DNA from: Apoda limacodes
Lineage: Eukaryota > Arthropoda > Insecta > Lepidoptera > Limacodidae
Reading direction: 5' to 3'
Assembly: GCA_946406115.1 (NCBI GenBank)
Contig: OX291545.1
Location: 10,802,001 to 10,866,000, forward strand
DNA: 64,000 bases
Shown: positions 37,000 through 47,801 of the stretch, one piece after another
Layout of the letters: each line of letters opens with the position of its first letter
How positions within the stretch are numbered: the first letter of the stretch is position 1
Made by a program: the position numbers and the translations under genes
The notes under the pieces: model-generated
Told to the model about the DNA's origin: nothing
Databases searched by the model: none
What the model saw: the letters and a program-made list of their open reading frames with translations, nothing else

Positions 37000-37970
37000 C
37001 CCGACGTCTCTTATGACGTCACATAGCGACCGTGACAGTTGCTAACCGTGCAACACGATTAGCAGTACAAAGTGAGCGTTCGCGCCGTCAAGCGGCCTCG
37101 TGCCGACTAAATGCAATCGCGACACAAAAGATTCCACGAACTTTGTGCTCATTGTGGACTATTAAAAAAAAGCATTACGTGTGAAGAACAATATTAGTTA
37201 CTGAAAATTTAGTATATAGAAAATTTATTAAATAATTTGAGAAGAAATTACTTTAAAATATGAAGATAGAATAACGATTAAGAAGAAATTGCAATTCTTA
37301 ATATGAAAATTTTTAAAAAAATATAGAAGAAATTTTGTTGTTTATCAAAATGGGACGAAAAGGATCTAAGTAGCCGACTAATCAAGGAACTAATAATTTG
37401 ATACAAGTTAACAATAACATTAGTACGAGAATGACAAATGATAACCGTTTTAGCATTGTTAATAATAATAATATGTTACTTCGTGGGAAAACATATGCAC
37501 GCACGTTATAAAAAGTCGTTAAACAGACATGTGAATCGTGCATTTATTGAACGCCTTCAGCAAAGCTTCGCTCAACGTGCACCACGCCCAACAAGAGTGA
37601 TGAACGCAACGGCCCACCAGCGCATAAGCAGCTGCACCTAGCTGTGCACGCGACTCCACCTTCAAATTCTTCAAAACCTTTAAAAAGGAAAGGTTAAGGA
37701 ACGGTTAAAATGTAAGGTAATTTTAAATATGTTTGTTTCAATTTGGAATATGTGGACTGAATATTTATTTAATTTAATTTTTCTGTGTGCTTATTAACCT
37801 TAATAAGAAGTAATATGAATATTATTGGAGTAACTTAGTGAATGGAGCAAAAGATTCCTGATGCTGTAGATGAGCTTTATGAGTATATACTTTTTTTAGA
37901 AGATGAAATAAAAAAAAAACTTAGATTTTACATTATTAGAAAAAGTTAAGGTTTGCTATAATAGAATTTT

Positions 37971-38783
37971 ATGTCCTCGTCCTCTGAGAATTCGTCAGAT
38001 AGAAGGTCGAATAATAATAACTTTAAAATGGAAAGGTTTAATTTAAAAACAGCGTCATCGCTGATCCCAATTTTAGATGGGAACCAAGACACGATATTTA
38101 AATTAATAGACTCGTGTGAGTTATATTTATCGTGCATCGAAAAGTCAGACGAAAAAATATTAATAAAATTTATTCTCAAAACGAGATTAGACGTTTCTGC
38201 AAGAATAAAATTGCAAGATAATTACGAATCACTCAATGATTTAATAGGGGACGTTAGGAAATATTTATTAACAAAAAAATCAGCAACTTCGCTACAAACG
38301 CAACTTAACAATGCGTACCAAAAGAACCAAAGCGTGGCCCAATATGGCACGTATCTTACAACTCTATTTTCCGAATTAACGATTGCCCAATCGGACGGTA
38401 ATAAAGAAATATATAAAATTTTACAGCCAATAAATGAAAAGCTAGCACTTCAAAAATTTGCGGATGGCTTAAGAAATAGGAGGCTAGGAACAATTATTTC
38501 AGCCCGAAACTATACACAGCTCAAGGACGCTGTCCGAGCTGCGGAAGATGAGCAGCTAGCTTCAAGCTCATCTTTTAGGACGTCGAACCACGTCATGAAT
38601 ATGTGCCGAGGTGGAGGTCACGGAGCCCCGACCAGTTCAGCGCACCACCGATTTACCAACCAGCAGAGTGGTAAGTCGTATAATAGTTATAATAGAAGCT
38701 TTTATAATAATGCAGCATCATCTTGGAGAAACCCAAATGGAGATTATATGCATAGGACAAATAACCATTTCCCATCGCGTTAA
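37971..38783 (+). pseudogene. Gag of the Gypsy-like element
   Basis: A 270-codon open frame. It begins with a Ser/Asn-rich stretch and continues with the retrotransposon Gag core (RFNLKTASSLIPILDGNQDT, LYLSCIEKSDEKILIKFIL, LQTQLNNAYQKNQSVAQYG, LQKFADGLRNRRLGTIISAR). There is no CCHC knuckle in the Gly/His/Asn-rich tail. The frame itself is intact, but it sits in an element whose pol is broken. Confidence 0.8.
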
Positions 38784-38959
38784 AATTTCGCGAGACGCTC
38801 GCAGTTTGCGAGCTACCCAAGAGGCCAAGGACAGACACGAGGGATGTCAAATAGGACCTCTTATTTTCGTAGGCGTACCACGTACGGAATGGAAAAGAAA
38901 AGCCCAGAAAAACAAAACCGGCTTTTCTTGCATAAAATACTTTCTAATTTTCAGTCAAG

Positions 38960-39712
38960 ATACCATTTAAATATAGATATAAATGTCTCTTAGATACAGG
39001 TGCATCAATTGGTGTGGTACAGATTGATAAAAATATACAAAATTTTCCCATGTTCCGAGAATACACAAGTATTTCAGGTGTAGGAGGTATCATATACACT
39101 TTAGGCACAGTAGAATTGCCACTTCAATGTATTAACAAATCAGCAAATTTTGTAACTCAAGACTTGTTTACCGTGCAGCACAAGTTCCATGTAGTCAAAC
39201 GCTTATCATGCGCATACGCTATTATACTTGGAATGGACTTCTTAAAGTCATATTCAGAAAGTCTTAACTTTGAAACAAATGAAATAATTCTTAATAACAG
39301 AGGCATAAAGTGTACAGTACAGCTTAATACAAAACAAAGTTACGAAACACAAAGTACGAATGTATTGTTAATACCGGCACGCACAGAGGGTACATATTTC
39401 GTCGACATAGCGAAAAATAATCGCCAGCGACGAACAACTCAGTTTCTAGTACATTCTGGAGAACTTGAGCGTGGTGTGTTTCTCGCAAACGCGCTTGTTA
39501 GAGTACAAAGTAACAAAATACCTCTTCGCATCGTTAACACTACTGAGTGTGACGTAACATTAACAAAGTTAAAACCATATATAACTTTAGCATCAGCCTT
39601 TCATATTTTTAATTTCTCACAGACAGAAAAAGACTTTAAGAGGGTTGAACACGTTTTAAATTTTTTAGATACCAAATCTCTCTTATCAATTTATATTCTC
39701 ACAATACAGTAA
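38960..39712 (+). pseudogene. Aspartic protease segment of the Gypsy-like pol
   Basis: KCLLDTGASIGVVQID contains the DTGA active-site motif of retropepsins. AIILGMDFLKSY further on is the ILG-D motif that closes the domain. The frame continues to a TAA at 39712, where homology to pol stops at an insertion. Confidence 0.8.
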
Positions 39713-40544
39713 AGTATTACTTACTTTTCGCCATTCTTTGGCAGGTTTAGTGGCGCCGTACTGCATTTAGTAGGGACGCTAAATCATCCCACAGGCGATG
39801 CGTTAACTGCTTCGCCTGCAGGCTATTGACTTGGGTGGCCCTGGCTAGCTGTGGGTGCGACTCCATCCACTCCATTCTTCAAGCTGCACATTTGCTACCC
39901 TCCTATGTGTAGGCATACTGATATACGTTAGGATCGTTAGGACAAACCTTCAATGAAGCACCATACGCAAAGGAAGAAGAGAGCGTACTTACTTTTTGGC
40001 TTGTTGTTGTTTTTAACTACTATTTATATTACTAAATACTATTTTAAATACTAGACTATTGCACAATGTTATGTTCCGCCATGAATGAATTTTGTTGTTG
40101 TTTGTTTACAAGTTAAAAACACACACAGACACACACTCTTCCGATATGTAATCAGCAGGCCCATTTTTCTAGTTATTATGTTTTTGAAATCGAATATCAA
40201 ACAATTGTAGGTGGTTAAAGGACAGTAAAAATTAAGTCAACTGTAAATCAAAACTTATATTATATAATTGTTCATAGTTTAATATAATGAAGTAAAATAG
40301 AATCATCAACACAGTAAAGCTTTCAACATAGTTTTATTGTGCTGACACACGGAAGGGTAAAACGGACGCGCGCTCGATTTCTCACCCACACATGCATACA
40401 ATTCGGTCTGCGTCATTCAATTAGAGGATAGCGGAAGCGGTTGCGGCAGTACCAAATTTTTAGGCAATAGCTCAAAGCGTAAGTGGAAGCGGCAGTGACG
40501 CTTTCCGCGTCTGCTGCCTCTTTGAATTAGGCAATAGAGCCGCA
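39713..40544. mobile_element. Insertion splitting the Gypsy-like pol
   Basis: No pol-like sequence is found between the end of the protease frame and EEKSSLIKIIAKF at 40545. The left part (39740-39910) is GC-richer, with GTGGCGCCGTACTGC, GACGCTAAATCATCCCACAG and GCTTCGCCTGCAGGCTATTG. The right end (40430-40541) carries the Harbinger-type terminal motif described next. At least two nested insertions are likely. Confidence 0.55.
40430..40541 (-). mobile_element. Harbinger-related MITE end
   Basis: TTAGGCAATAGAGCC at 40527-40541 is the exact complement of GGCTCTATTGCCTAA at 61888-61902, which precedes the Harbinger-like transposase remnant. TTTTTAGGCAATAGC at 40472 is a second partial copy, and the interior is rich in GGAAGCGG/CCGCTTCC-like words, as at 61905-61990. 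This suggests a non-autonomous relative. Confidence 0.55.
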
Positions 40545-41198
40545 GGAAGAAAAGTCTTCCTTAATCAAAATCATAGCCAAATTTCCAGATGTATTCTTTT
40601 TAGAAGGTGACAAACTCACCACCACTAATATATACGAACATAAAATTCAATTGAAACCAGGCAGTCACCAAATATTTACTAAACCTTACAGGTTACCATA
40701 TTCTCAAAAGAAGGAATTACAAAACCAAATAGTAATTACAGTAGTCCAGTTTTGTTAGTTCCAAAGAAATCAAGTACAGACGAGAAAAAATGGAGGTTGG
40801 TAATAGATTATAGAAAACTTAATGAATGTATCGTCAACGACAAATTCCCTTTACCGAATATTACCGAAGTTTTAGATGCACTTTCGGGTAGTGTTTATTT
40901 TAGTCATTTGGACCTTTATTCTGGTTTTTACCAATGCAATTTACATAAAGATAGTAGGAAGTACACTAGTTTTGAGTCTGGTCGGTATAGATTATGTCGC
41001 ATGCCTCAAGGCCTTTCCTCCAGTCCTTTATCATTTTCCCGTATGATGAACATAGCTCTTACAGGGTTAAATTTCGAAAAATGTCTAGCTTACCAAGATG
41101 ACATTAATGTGATCGGAAAATCAATAGCAGACCATAATAAAAACCTATTAGATGTCTTAATACGACTGAGGAAAGTAAATTTAAAATTGAAAAATTGA
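40545..41198 (+). pseudogene. Reverse transcriptase, N-terminal part (Gypsy-like)
   Basis: EEKSSLIKIIAKFPDVFFLE, HKIQLKPGSHQIFTKPYRLP, then after a frameshift LLVPKKSS, KKWRLVIDYRKLNECIV, YFSHLDLYSGFYQC (catalytic Asp), RMPQGLSSSPLSFSRMM and CLAYQDDINVIGK. The last motif is YQDD instead of the usual Y-hydrophobic-DD. The frame stops at 41198 after LKLKN. Confidence 0.8.
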
Positions 41199-41203
41199 GA
41201 AAA

Positions 41204-41810
41204 AATTAGAGCTGTCAAAAATTATCATGTAACGAATAACGCAGACGAGGTCAGAAGGTTCGTCGTGTTCACTAACTATTATAGAAAATTTATACTAAAT
41301 TTTGCAAACATAACGGTACCTCTAAATAGATTAATTAAAAAGAACGTAAAATTTGAATGGTCTGAACAGTGCCAAAAATCATTTGAAATTTTAAAGAATA
41401 AACTTATGTCACCACCTGTACTTCAGTACCCAAACTTCGATGAATCAAACGAATTCACGATAGAATGTGACGCATCGGGATATGCGTTAGGTTGCGTATT
41501 ATCAAATAGCAATGGAAGTGCAATAGCCTACGCTAGTAGGACACTAAATAAAGGTGAAATTAATTATTCAGTTATTGAAAAAGAAATAAGTGCTATTGTA
41601 TTTGGTGTCCACCATTTTCGACCTTACTTATATGGAAGAAGGTTTAGGATAATTACAGACCATAGACCGTTAATTTATTTATTTGGAATGAAAGACCCAT
41701 CTAGCAGATTACTAAAATTTCGGCTTATGCTAGAATAATACGATTTTTACGTGACCCACGTAAGTGGAAATAAAAAATTCATCCACGGATGCCCTCAGTA
41801 GATTATAATT
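41204..41810 (+). pseudogene. RT connection and RNase H domain (Gypsy-like)
   Basis: From IRAVKNYHVTNNADEVRRFV onward: NYYRKFILNFANITVPLNRL, KFEWSEQCQKSFEILKNKL, FTIECDASGYALGCVLSN (RNase H Asp), INYSVIEKEISAIVF (Glu), IITDHRPLIYLF (Asp) and SRLLKFRLMLE. A TAA replaces the codon after LMLE at 41736. A short segment between LKLKN and IRAVKN, normally holding the end of the RT thumb, is missing. Confidence 0.8.
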
Positions 41811-41823
41811 ATCAAGCGATGAC

Positions 41824-43440
41824 TTGAAAAAAATGAGTGTTAATACAGTAAATGTTATGATGAGAGCGCGAAAGTTTGAATGTCAAAAGGACAGTACAGC
41901 TTCTCCGACCCTTGAACATACTCCAGACAATCGGCCAATCCAGCCAAAGGTTGTGGATATATTCAAAAAGCCGATAGAGCTAACAGAATTACGTTTTATC
42001 AGTGTAGAAGTATTGCGAATGCTTATGAAAAATATTTTAGTTAGTAGAGAAAATGAATATCTAGCGTATGTGCAAACTAAATCTTGTATATATATAAAGC
42101 CAGAAGCTCAAGGGCAAATGTCCCTAAATGACTTTGTCGAGTATCTAGCCGAATTTCGCAAGGAAGTAGAAATAAATGAAATATGCTATATAAGGGCAAA
42201 TGAACCAGACGATATTTTCGTAACAAAAATAGTTAACGCAATGAAAAATATAAAGAGTTTAACGTTATGTATTCTTAAAAATTGTAAGCGAAGTACAGAT
42301 AAAAACGATATTACAGTTATTTTAAATGATTTTCATTTACTGCCAACTGCAGGTCACGCTGGGGTTAGACGCATGTTAATCAATATAAAAAGACGCTACT
42401 TTTGGTCAAACATGGAAGCTGACGTCACTGATTACGTTTACAAATGTCAGATATGCCAAAATGAAATATATACCAAAATTATCGAACAGCCAATGCAAAT
42501 AACAACTACAGCTACATCAGCATTTGAGAAAGTATTTTTAGACATAGTAGGTCCCTTGGACACAGATAATTCCGGTAATACATATATTTTAACTTTTCAG
42601 TGCGAACTTACAAAGTACGTTTGTGCATTTCCTCTAAAAACGAAAACTAGTACTGAAGTTTCTAAAAATTTTGATAGAAAACTTCATTTTAACATATGGC
42701 ACACCGCGTGTCATCTGCTCCCTTCGAGGTCAGGAATTTATGTCCAAAATTTTTATCGATGTTTGCAAATTACTTAAAATAGATAAATTACATTCCACTA
42801 GTTATAGGCATGAACTGTTGGTGCGTTGGAAGTTACCCATAAACATTTAGCTTCATATTTACGTATTCAGACTGAAAATAATCCGTTCCGACCAAGTAGG
42901 TCAGAATGGCTGAAATTCTGGTCATTTTCGTATAATATTACATGTCATAGCGGAACTCAGTACTCGCCATACGAACTAGTTTATGGAAAATTACCACATA
43001 TTCCAAGCAATTTGTCAAATGGGCATGTAGATCCTATATATAATTTTGAAAACTATCCTTCAGAGCTTAAATATCGATTACAAGTGTCGCAGAAAGATGC
43101 TAGAAATAATTTAATAAAGTCAAAAAATAAGCGTAAGATGTAATATGATAGGTACATAAATCCCGTAACTTATAAAGAAGGGGATCTAATTTTTATAAAA
43201 AATTAGGCTAATAAAAAATAAGATGTTTTATATGATGGACCCTTTAAAGTTATAAAAGACAAGGGCAATAATGTTGAAATCTTAAAAAAGGGCAAAATCG
43301 AAGAAATACATAAAAACCGAACGAAACCGTATCAATTGCCTAGTGTAAGCTCAACATGGAATAATACACAGTATGTTCCGAGCTGCACAAATAATGTTCG
43401 TTGTACGATAAGCGCGCCGCCGCGTCGCTCGCGCACCCAG
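41824..43440 (+). pseudogene. Integrase part of the Gypsy-like pol
   Basis: The zinc-binding region reads TAGHAGVRRMLINIKRRYFW, then YKCQICQN. The catalytic core starts EKVFLDIVGPLDTDNSGNTY (first Asp). The region around the second Asp is damaged (SRSGIYVQNFY), and the frame ends at 42777. The core resumes at 42826 (HSGTQYSPYELVYGK), and the C-terminal region extends to about 43440 with stops after KKRKM and FIKN. Confidence 0.8.
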
Positions 43441-43707
43441 GTTCTAACTATGGGTACATGCATGATAAATACGGAAAACGAAAGAAAAAGCTGATTTTGA
43501 GGTTTTCGGCTTCCATAGATATGTCGTAAAAACCGAACCCGAATCGAATAGATCCGCTTCATTAATTTAGGATTACGGATGAAAATGTTAGAAAGTTTCA
43601 AGTTTCTTTAATTTATTGCCTTCGACCACCAACTGGAATTTGTTTAATAGGAGGCAACTATAACTAAAGATTAAAAAAATAAAATAAGCTTTTGTTAATA
43701 AAAACAT

Positions 43708-43930
43708 GAATCCGACTTCAAATCTATTAAAAAGTTAAAAATAAGCCTCTAAAGCAGATTTATATGATAGAACATTCAGCTACATGTTTTAATTCCTCTA
43801 TAGTCGATTGTCAACGCCCCTAATACTGATAAAACATAAAGCTACAGTTTCTTTGCTGCGAACAGAACTGAATGTTCTGTTATATAAATCTGCTTATTTT
43901 TTAGTTTTTAGTAAATTTAAAGTCGGATTC
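43708..43930. mobile_element. Long foldback element, about 70-bp arms
   Basis: The left arm (GAATCCGACTTCAAATCT ... AAGCAGATTTATATGATAGA, ACATTCAG) pairs with the right arm (CTGAATGTTCTGTTATATAA, ATCTGCTT ... TTTAAAGTCGGATTC). Overall length is 223 bp. It lies between the Gypsy-like element and the Polinton. Confidence 0.8.
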
Positions 43931-43997
43931 ACTGTTGCCCACTAGATGCCGGTCCTAGAACCACCAGATTTTTACGCGCATAATATGAAACCACTAG

Positions 43998-44003
43998 AAA
44001 AAC
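43998..44003. repeat. Left target-site duplication AAAAAC
   Basis: Six bases directly before the left terminus, identical to the six bases after the right terminus (61350-61355). The Polinton integrase is expected to make this size of duplication. Confidence 0.9.
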
Positions 44004-44263
44004 AGTAGGTGTTTATTGGGCATTCTGGCTCACTTTCCGCAGCGCAGATGCTGGCGCATCTTCACTGCTCCAATTGAGCTAGAATGCCCATTAAACATTT
44101 TGGAATTGATTACGTGCATCTGCGCTGCGGAAAGTGAGCCAGAATGCCCAATAAACATTTTGGAATTGATTACGTGCATCTGCGCTGCGGAAAGTGAGCC
44201 AGAATGCCCAATAAACATTTTGAAATTGATTACGTAAAGTTTTCAATTTGGGTGAATGTAAAT
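44004..44263 (+). repeat. Left terminal inverted repeat of the Polinton
   Basis: It pairs with 61091-61349 with only scattered mismatches. The repeat is itself built from a 60-bp unit (GCGCTGCGGAAAGTGAGCC, AGAATGCCCAATAAAC, TGGAATTGATTACGT) in three tandem copies. The outermost copy is partly inverted, so the terminus can fold back on itself. Frames found across it are chance. Confidence 0.93.
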
Positions 44264-44283
44264 AGATTAACGTATTTGATACC

Positions 44284-44318
44284 GACCAACCTTCTTCTAG
44301 CTCTATGAACAAGGTATT
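44284..44318 (-). repeat. Single inverted copy of the right-end subterminal repeat
   Basis: CCAACCTTCTTCTAGCTCTA, TGAACAAGG is the complement of the CCTTGTGCATAGAGCTAGAA, GAAGGTTGG unit repeated at 60200-60770. The left end thus has one copy and the right end six or more. Confidence 0.75.
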
Positions 44319-44582
44319 TTGGAGAGCATCATTCCGTTTTACGAGAGAAGAAGACATAAACTTACAAATATATACAAACCGTTCTGTTCTGTTCTAGTAG
44401 AAAAATGTTTTACCCTATTACAACTGTCGGGCAAATAATATTTCATTAATCAATTATAAAAATCTTACCTTTCTTTTATCTTTCGGTAGTCTTGTGTGTC
44501 AATGTCTCTCAAATTAATATAAATATGGAGTCATAGCGATTAGAGATTTCATTGCATAATTAACTTCTTTCACCAATACATC

Positions 44583-45275
44583 ATGAAATTTGTAAAGCAG
44601 CCACTAAAGCTACATTTAGAAAAAATATGTTCTGAATCTGATCTAGGCATATCACGTCATGGTAAACTATTACCTAATTCGATTCGATGTTTGATTTGCG
44701 GACCATCTAACTGTGGAAAAACAAACCTAATAGTTGGACTTCTTTTGCATGAAAATGGTTTATGCTATAAAAATATATATTTATATTCCAAAACGCTTTA
44801 CCAACCAAAATATATATTTTTAGAAAAAGTGTTAAATGAGGTTCCAGAAGTACAATTAATGAAATATAACGATAATAGTGACGTTATAAGCCCTCATCGT
44901 GCAAAACCTGATTCAGTAATTATTTTCGACGATGTTGCTTGTGAAAATCAAAATAACATTCGTGATTATTTCTCAATGGGGCGACATAAGCGTATAGACT
45001 GCTTTTATTTGAATCAAACATATAGTAAAGTACCTAAACAATTAATTAGAGATAATGCAAATCTTATAATTTTGTTTATACAAGATGACATTAATTTACG
45101 ACATGTTTATGATGAACATGTCAGTACAGATATGAATTGGAATCAATTTCGTGATATGTGTTCGGAAATCTGGAAAACTTCGTATGATTTCATAGTAATC
45201 AATAAAGACTGTGAAAAAAATAAAGGTTGCTATAGAAAAAAGTTTGATACTTTTGTACGTTTGATACTCTTATAA
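44583..45275 (+). CDS. Packaging ATPase (A32/FtsK-HerA type), 230 aa
   Basis: Walker A is GPSNCGKT (residues 40-47) after RCLIC. Walker B is SVIIFDDV, with Asp116/Asp117. This is the genome-packaging ATPase expected of Polintons and related to that of large DNA viruses, adenovirus-like particles and virophages. The length is typical for a Polinton ATPase. It is the first plus-strand gene, 320 bp inside the left terminal repeat. The later helical half (DYFSMGRHKRIDCFYLNQTY) fits the sensor region of the same family, where a conserved Gln follows the second strand. Start: first ATG of the frame, preceded by an in-frame stop-rich leader. Confidence 0.92.
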   Translation: MKFVKQPLKLHLEKICSESDLGISRHGKLLPNSIRCLICGPSNCGKTNLIVGLLLHENGLCYKNIYLYSKTLYQPKYIFLEKVLNEVPEVQLMKYNDNSDVISPHRAKPDSVIIFDDVACENQNNIRDYFSMGRHKRIDCFYLNQTYSKVPKQLIRDNANLIILFIQDDINLRHVYDEHVSTDMNWNQFRDMCSEIWKTSYDFIVINKDCEKNKGCYRKKFDTFVRLILL

Positions 45276-45338
45276 ACGACAAAAACTCTGATATGTGTTT
45301 AGTGTTGTCTATAACATTGGTAAAGCTTATTGTGAAAA

Positions 45339-46355
45339 ATGGATTCGCAAGTAAATATCAAAAAAGAGATAATTAAATCAGCTAGCGTTGTTAAGAAAAA
45401 AGTTAGGCAGTTGCGTAATATTCAAACTGAAAATGATAAAGTCCTTAAATCTGTGTTCAAACCTTTAACGGATCCACTACATAAAATGGTATCAAGAAAT
45501 GCAACACAAAATATCAAACCTAATTACAATGAAGACGTAATCCCAGGGAAAAAAGCAAAATATATGAAAACTGAATTTGATTTTGATCTTCAGGGTGGAA
45601 GTGAATATGAAATAGATTCCGATGAACAGTGTGAAAAAGTTGATAAAACTCTTAAGAACTTTGATGATTATGAAGACGATATCTATGAAGATGATTCAGA
45701 AAGTATGAGCGATACAAATAATAAAGAAACCAACATTTCAAGTGACGCTTCATTCAAAACAATTGAATCTATTTCAAGTCCACAACATAATTGGTCACCA
45801 CCTTCAGAAGGAACTGTAAAAGTATTGGAAGATATTCCATTTGGTGTTAGAAATGAACGTGGTAAACTGATGATAGGTAATTCTCGAATTGTCCAAACAG
45901 AAAATACAATTTTAGTTTCTGGAAAGCCTTACAAAAAAACTGAAGGTCTAATGGAATTATTATTTAAAAGAATACCAGATTTAAAAACAATCACTAATAG
46001 TGACTTAAACAGTTACAAACAGATTTTAACTATTACAAATGCACATAGGCGTGACTTCAACCCTAAAAAACCAATTAAAAGTAATAAAGGAAGCAAGTAC
46101 TTAAATATTATCAAACCACTTTTCAAGTTATCTAAGCAATGTACAAGCACCGAAAGTCTTACTCAAGGGTCTGGGTTACCAATTTTAAAAAAATATAATA
46201 AAAATGTTGATTATATGTATTGGGATGACCCTAATGAGTTAGTTGAAAGACTAAAACTTTTAATATCTTCTCGTGATGCAGGAAACAGTGGATTAGACAA
46301 TGAAATAATATCTATCGTAGAGGAGTTGCAAGAAGCTGGTATTATTAACAAATAA
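45339..46355 (+). CDS. Polinton protein of unknown function, 338 aa
   Basis: The first 50 residues are basic with a likely coiled coil (KKKVRQLRNIQTENDKVLKS). Residues about 85-130 are acidic (DDYEDDIYEDDSESMSD). The folded-looking second half contains IPFGVRNERGKLMIGNS, KKTEGLMELLFKRIPDL and YKQILTITNAHRRDF. I recall similar proteins in other insect Polintons (memory, unverified), so it is probably a virion or assembly protein, but no enzyme motif is visible. It lies 63 bp after the ATPase gene. Confidence 0.7.
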   Translation: MDSQVNIKKEIIKSASVVKKKVRQLRNIQTENDKVLKSVFKPLTDPLHKMVSRNATQNIKPNYNEDVIPGKKAKYMKTEFDFDLQGGSEYEIDSDEQCEKVDKTLKNFDDYEDDIYEDDSESMSDTNNKETNISSDASFKTIESISSPQHNWSPPSEGTVKVLEDIPFGVRNERGKLMIGNSRIVQTENTILVSGKPYKKTEGLMELLFKRIPDLKTITNSDLNSYKQILTITNAHRRDFNPKKPIKSNKGSKYLNIIKPLFKLSKQCTSTESLTQGSGLPILKKYNKNVDYMYWDDPNELVERLKLLISSRDAGNSGLDNEIISIVEELQEAGIINK

Positions 46356-46471
46356 AATATGAAAAGTAACGTATTACATGCATTCTTAACGATTTATTCA
46401 AATATAATACAGAGAACTTTATATTAACATTCAGTTGGAATCAAACCATTTAGGTATACATTTATTAAACA

Positions 46472-46807
46472 ATGAACGTTGACAAGTTTGGTCATCACGT
46501 GCATAAAAGAATGCGTTTGTCAGAAGTTTTCGATATTACTGACAAAGTATTTCTTAAGTCTATTAATGGAGATTTAGACTTAATATCAGCAAATATAAAA
46601 GGACTCAAAACACCTCAGCTACCTGACGAAGCCGTCAATAAGCAGTATGTAGATAATGTACTAAAAGAATATTGTGGAAAACAATCTTTCCTGCTCGAAA
46701 TAAATGCTATAAAAAGCCTGATTCAAACTTTAAAAAATCAGTTGCTAGATATTAAATCAGAATTAAAAAAGGTTGGATCACAGAAAACCGCACCTAAACA
46801 ATTATGA
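46472..46807 (+). CDS. Small Polinton protein, 111 aa, possible fibre-attachment type
   Basis: It contains LKTPQLPDEAVNKQYVDNVL, reminiscent of the P-x-DA(V/A)NK-x-YVD segment found in phage and virus tail-fibre proteins. A predicted coiled coil follows (INAIKSLIQTLKNQLLDIKS). This is a weak analogy. The stop overlaps the integrase start (ATGA at 46804-46807), suggesting joint expression with the integrase. Confidence 0.65.
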   Translation: MNVDKFGHHVHKRMRLSEVFDITDKVFLKSINGDLDLISANIKGLKTPQLPDEAVNKQYVDNVLKEYCGKQSFLLEINAIKSLIQTLKNQLLDIKSELKKVGSQKTAPKQL

Positions 46808-47730
46808 ACAGAGAAGACATAGTTGGTGAACTTCACAAACCAGCTAGAAAACACTTCATTCGTAGGGCGGTAATATTAAAAGGGATTGATGATTTATGGC
46901 AAGCTGATTTAATTGACATGCAGAAAATGGAAAAAGTGAACAAAGGTTTTAAATATATTTTAGTTGTTATAGACTGCTTTTCAAAATTCGCGTGGGGAGT
47001 TCCTCTGAAAACGAAAACAAAACGTGACGTAGGAAACGCTTTTCAAAAAATTTTGGATTGTGGTCGAATTCCTATTAACCTTCAGACAGATATGGGAAAA
47101 GAATTTTACAATGAAGTTTTTAAGAAAATAATAACAACTTTTAATATAAATCACTATTCTACATATTCTGTGAAAAAGGCGTCAATTGTTGAAAGATTTA
47201 TAAGAACACTGAAATCAAAATTATATAAATATTTTACTTTAGTTGGAAATAACAAATGGATCGGATCACCTTTGAACGATGCTTTGTCATCATATAATGA
47301 TACTGTCCATCGAACCATAAAATTTAAACCAATAAATGTAACATGTAATAACCAAACCGTCGTTATGAATAACATAAAGAGGAATGAAACACCTCAATAC
47401 TTAAGAAAATCAAAATTAAAAGTAGGTGACTGTGTTCGGATTAGCAAATATAAAGAAAATTTCAAAAAGGGGTATACACCTAACTGGTCTTCTGAACTAT
47501 TTACCATAACAAAAGTTAATAATACTTACCCAGTAACTTATCACATTCATGATCAAAGAAATCAAATAATACTCGGATCCTTTTACGAACAAGAGTTGCA
47601 AAAAACTAAACATCCAAACATTTATTTAATTGAAAGAGTGATAAGAAAGAAAGGAAATAAATTATTTGTAAAATGGTTAGGACTCAATGAAAAGGAAAAT
47701 AGTTGGATTAACGAAATGTCTATTGTATAG
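46804..47730 (+). CDS. Retroviral-type integrase with chromodomain, 308 aa
   Basis: The catalytic DDE residues are in LWQADLIDM (Asp35), LQTDMGKEF (Asp96) and SIVERFIRTLKSKL (Glu130), the spacing of rve-family integrases. ILVVIDCFSKFAWGVPLKTK is the usual first-strand region. The C-terminal 35 residues (YLIERVIRKKGNKLFVKWLG, ENSWI) form a chromodomain, which in other elements binds modified histones and steers insertion. No N-terminal HHCC zinc finger is evident; Polinton integrases vary in this. The role is insertion of the element, giving the 6-bp duplication seen. All three catalytic residues are present. Confidence 0.95.
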   Translation: MNREDIVGELHKPARKHFIRRAVILKGIDDLWQADLIDMQKMEKVNKGFKYILVVIDCFSKFAWGVPLKTKTKRDVGNAFQKILDCGRIPINLQTDMGKEFYNEVFKKIITTFNINHYSTYSVKKASIVERFIRTLKSKLYKYFTLVGNNKWIGSPLNDALSSYNDTVHRTIKFKPINVTCNNQTVVMNNIKRNETPQYLRKSKLKVGDCVRISKYKENFKKGYTPNWSSELFTITKVNNTYPVTYHIHDQRNQIILGSFYEQELQKTKHPNIYLIERVIRKKGNKLFVKWLGLNEKENSWINEMSIV

Positions 47731-47801
47731 TGTTTACTTTTAACTTATAAATACTTTATAATTGTAAGATATTCAACCATGTATTCATTTTAAATTCAGT
47801 G

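Larger units (their letters stand above)
37000..43440 (+). mobile_element. Gypsy/Ty3 LTR retrotransposon, decayed
   Basis: The order gag - protease - reverse transcriptase - RNase H - integrase on the plus strand is that of the Gypsy/Ty3 group. Several frameshifts and stops separate the domains, and about 0.8 kb of foreign DNA lies between protease and reverse transcriptase. I could not find a matching pair of LTRs; the outer limits given are approximate. An envelope gene is not seen. The gag style (long Asn/Ser start, helix-rich core) suggests the insect errantivirus side of the family, but without LTRs this is uncertain. Confidence 0.8.

Noticed and set aside
37000..37330. 5' LTR of the Gypsy-like element
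   Set aside because: I compared it by eye with 43150-44000 and found no matching direct repeat, so no LTR is claimed.
44016..44357. Repeated-peptide frames at the Polinton ends (also 61086-61436)
   Set aside because: The peptide repeats simply mirror the 60-bp sub-repeats of the terminal inverted repeats on both strands and in several frames.
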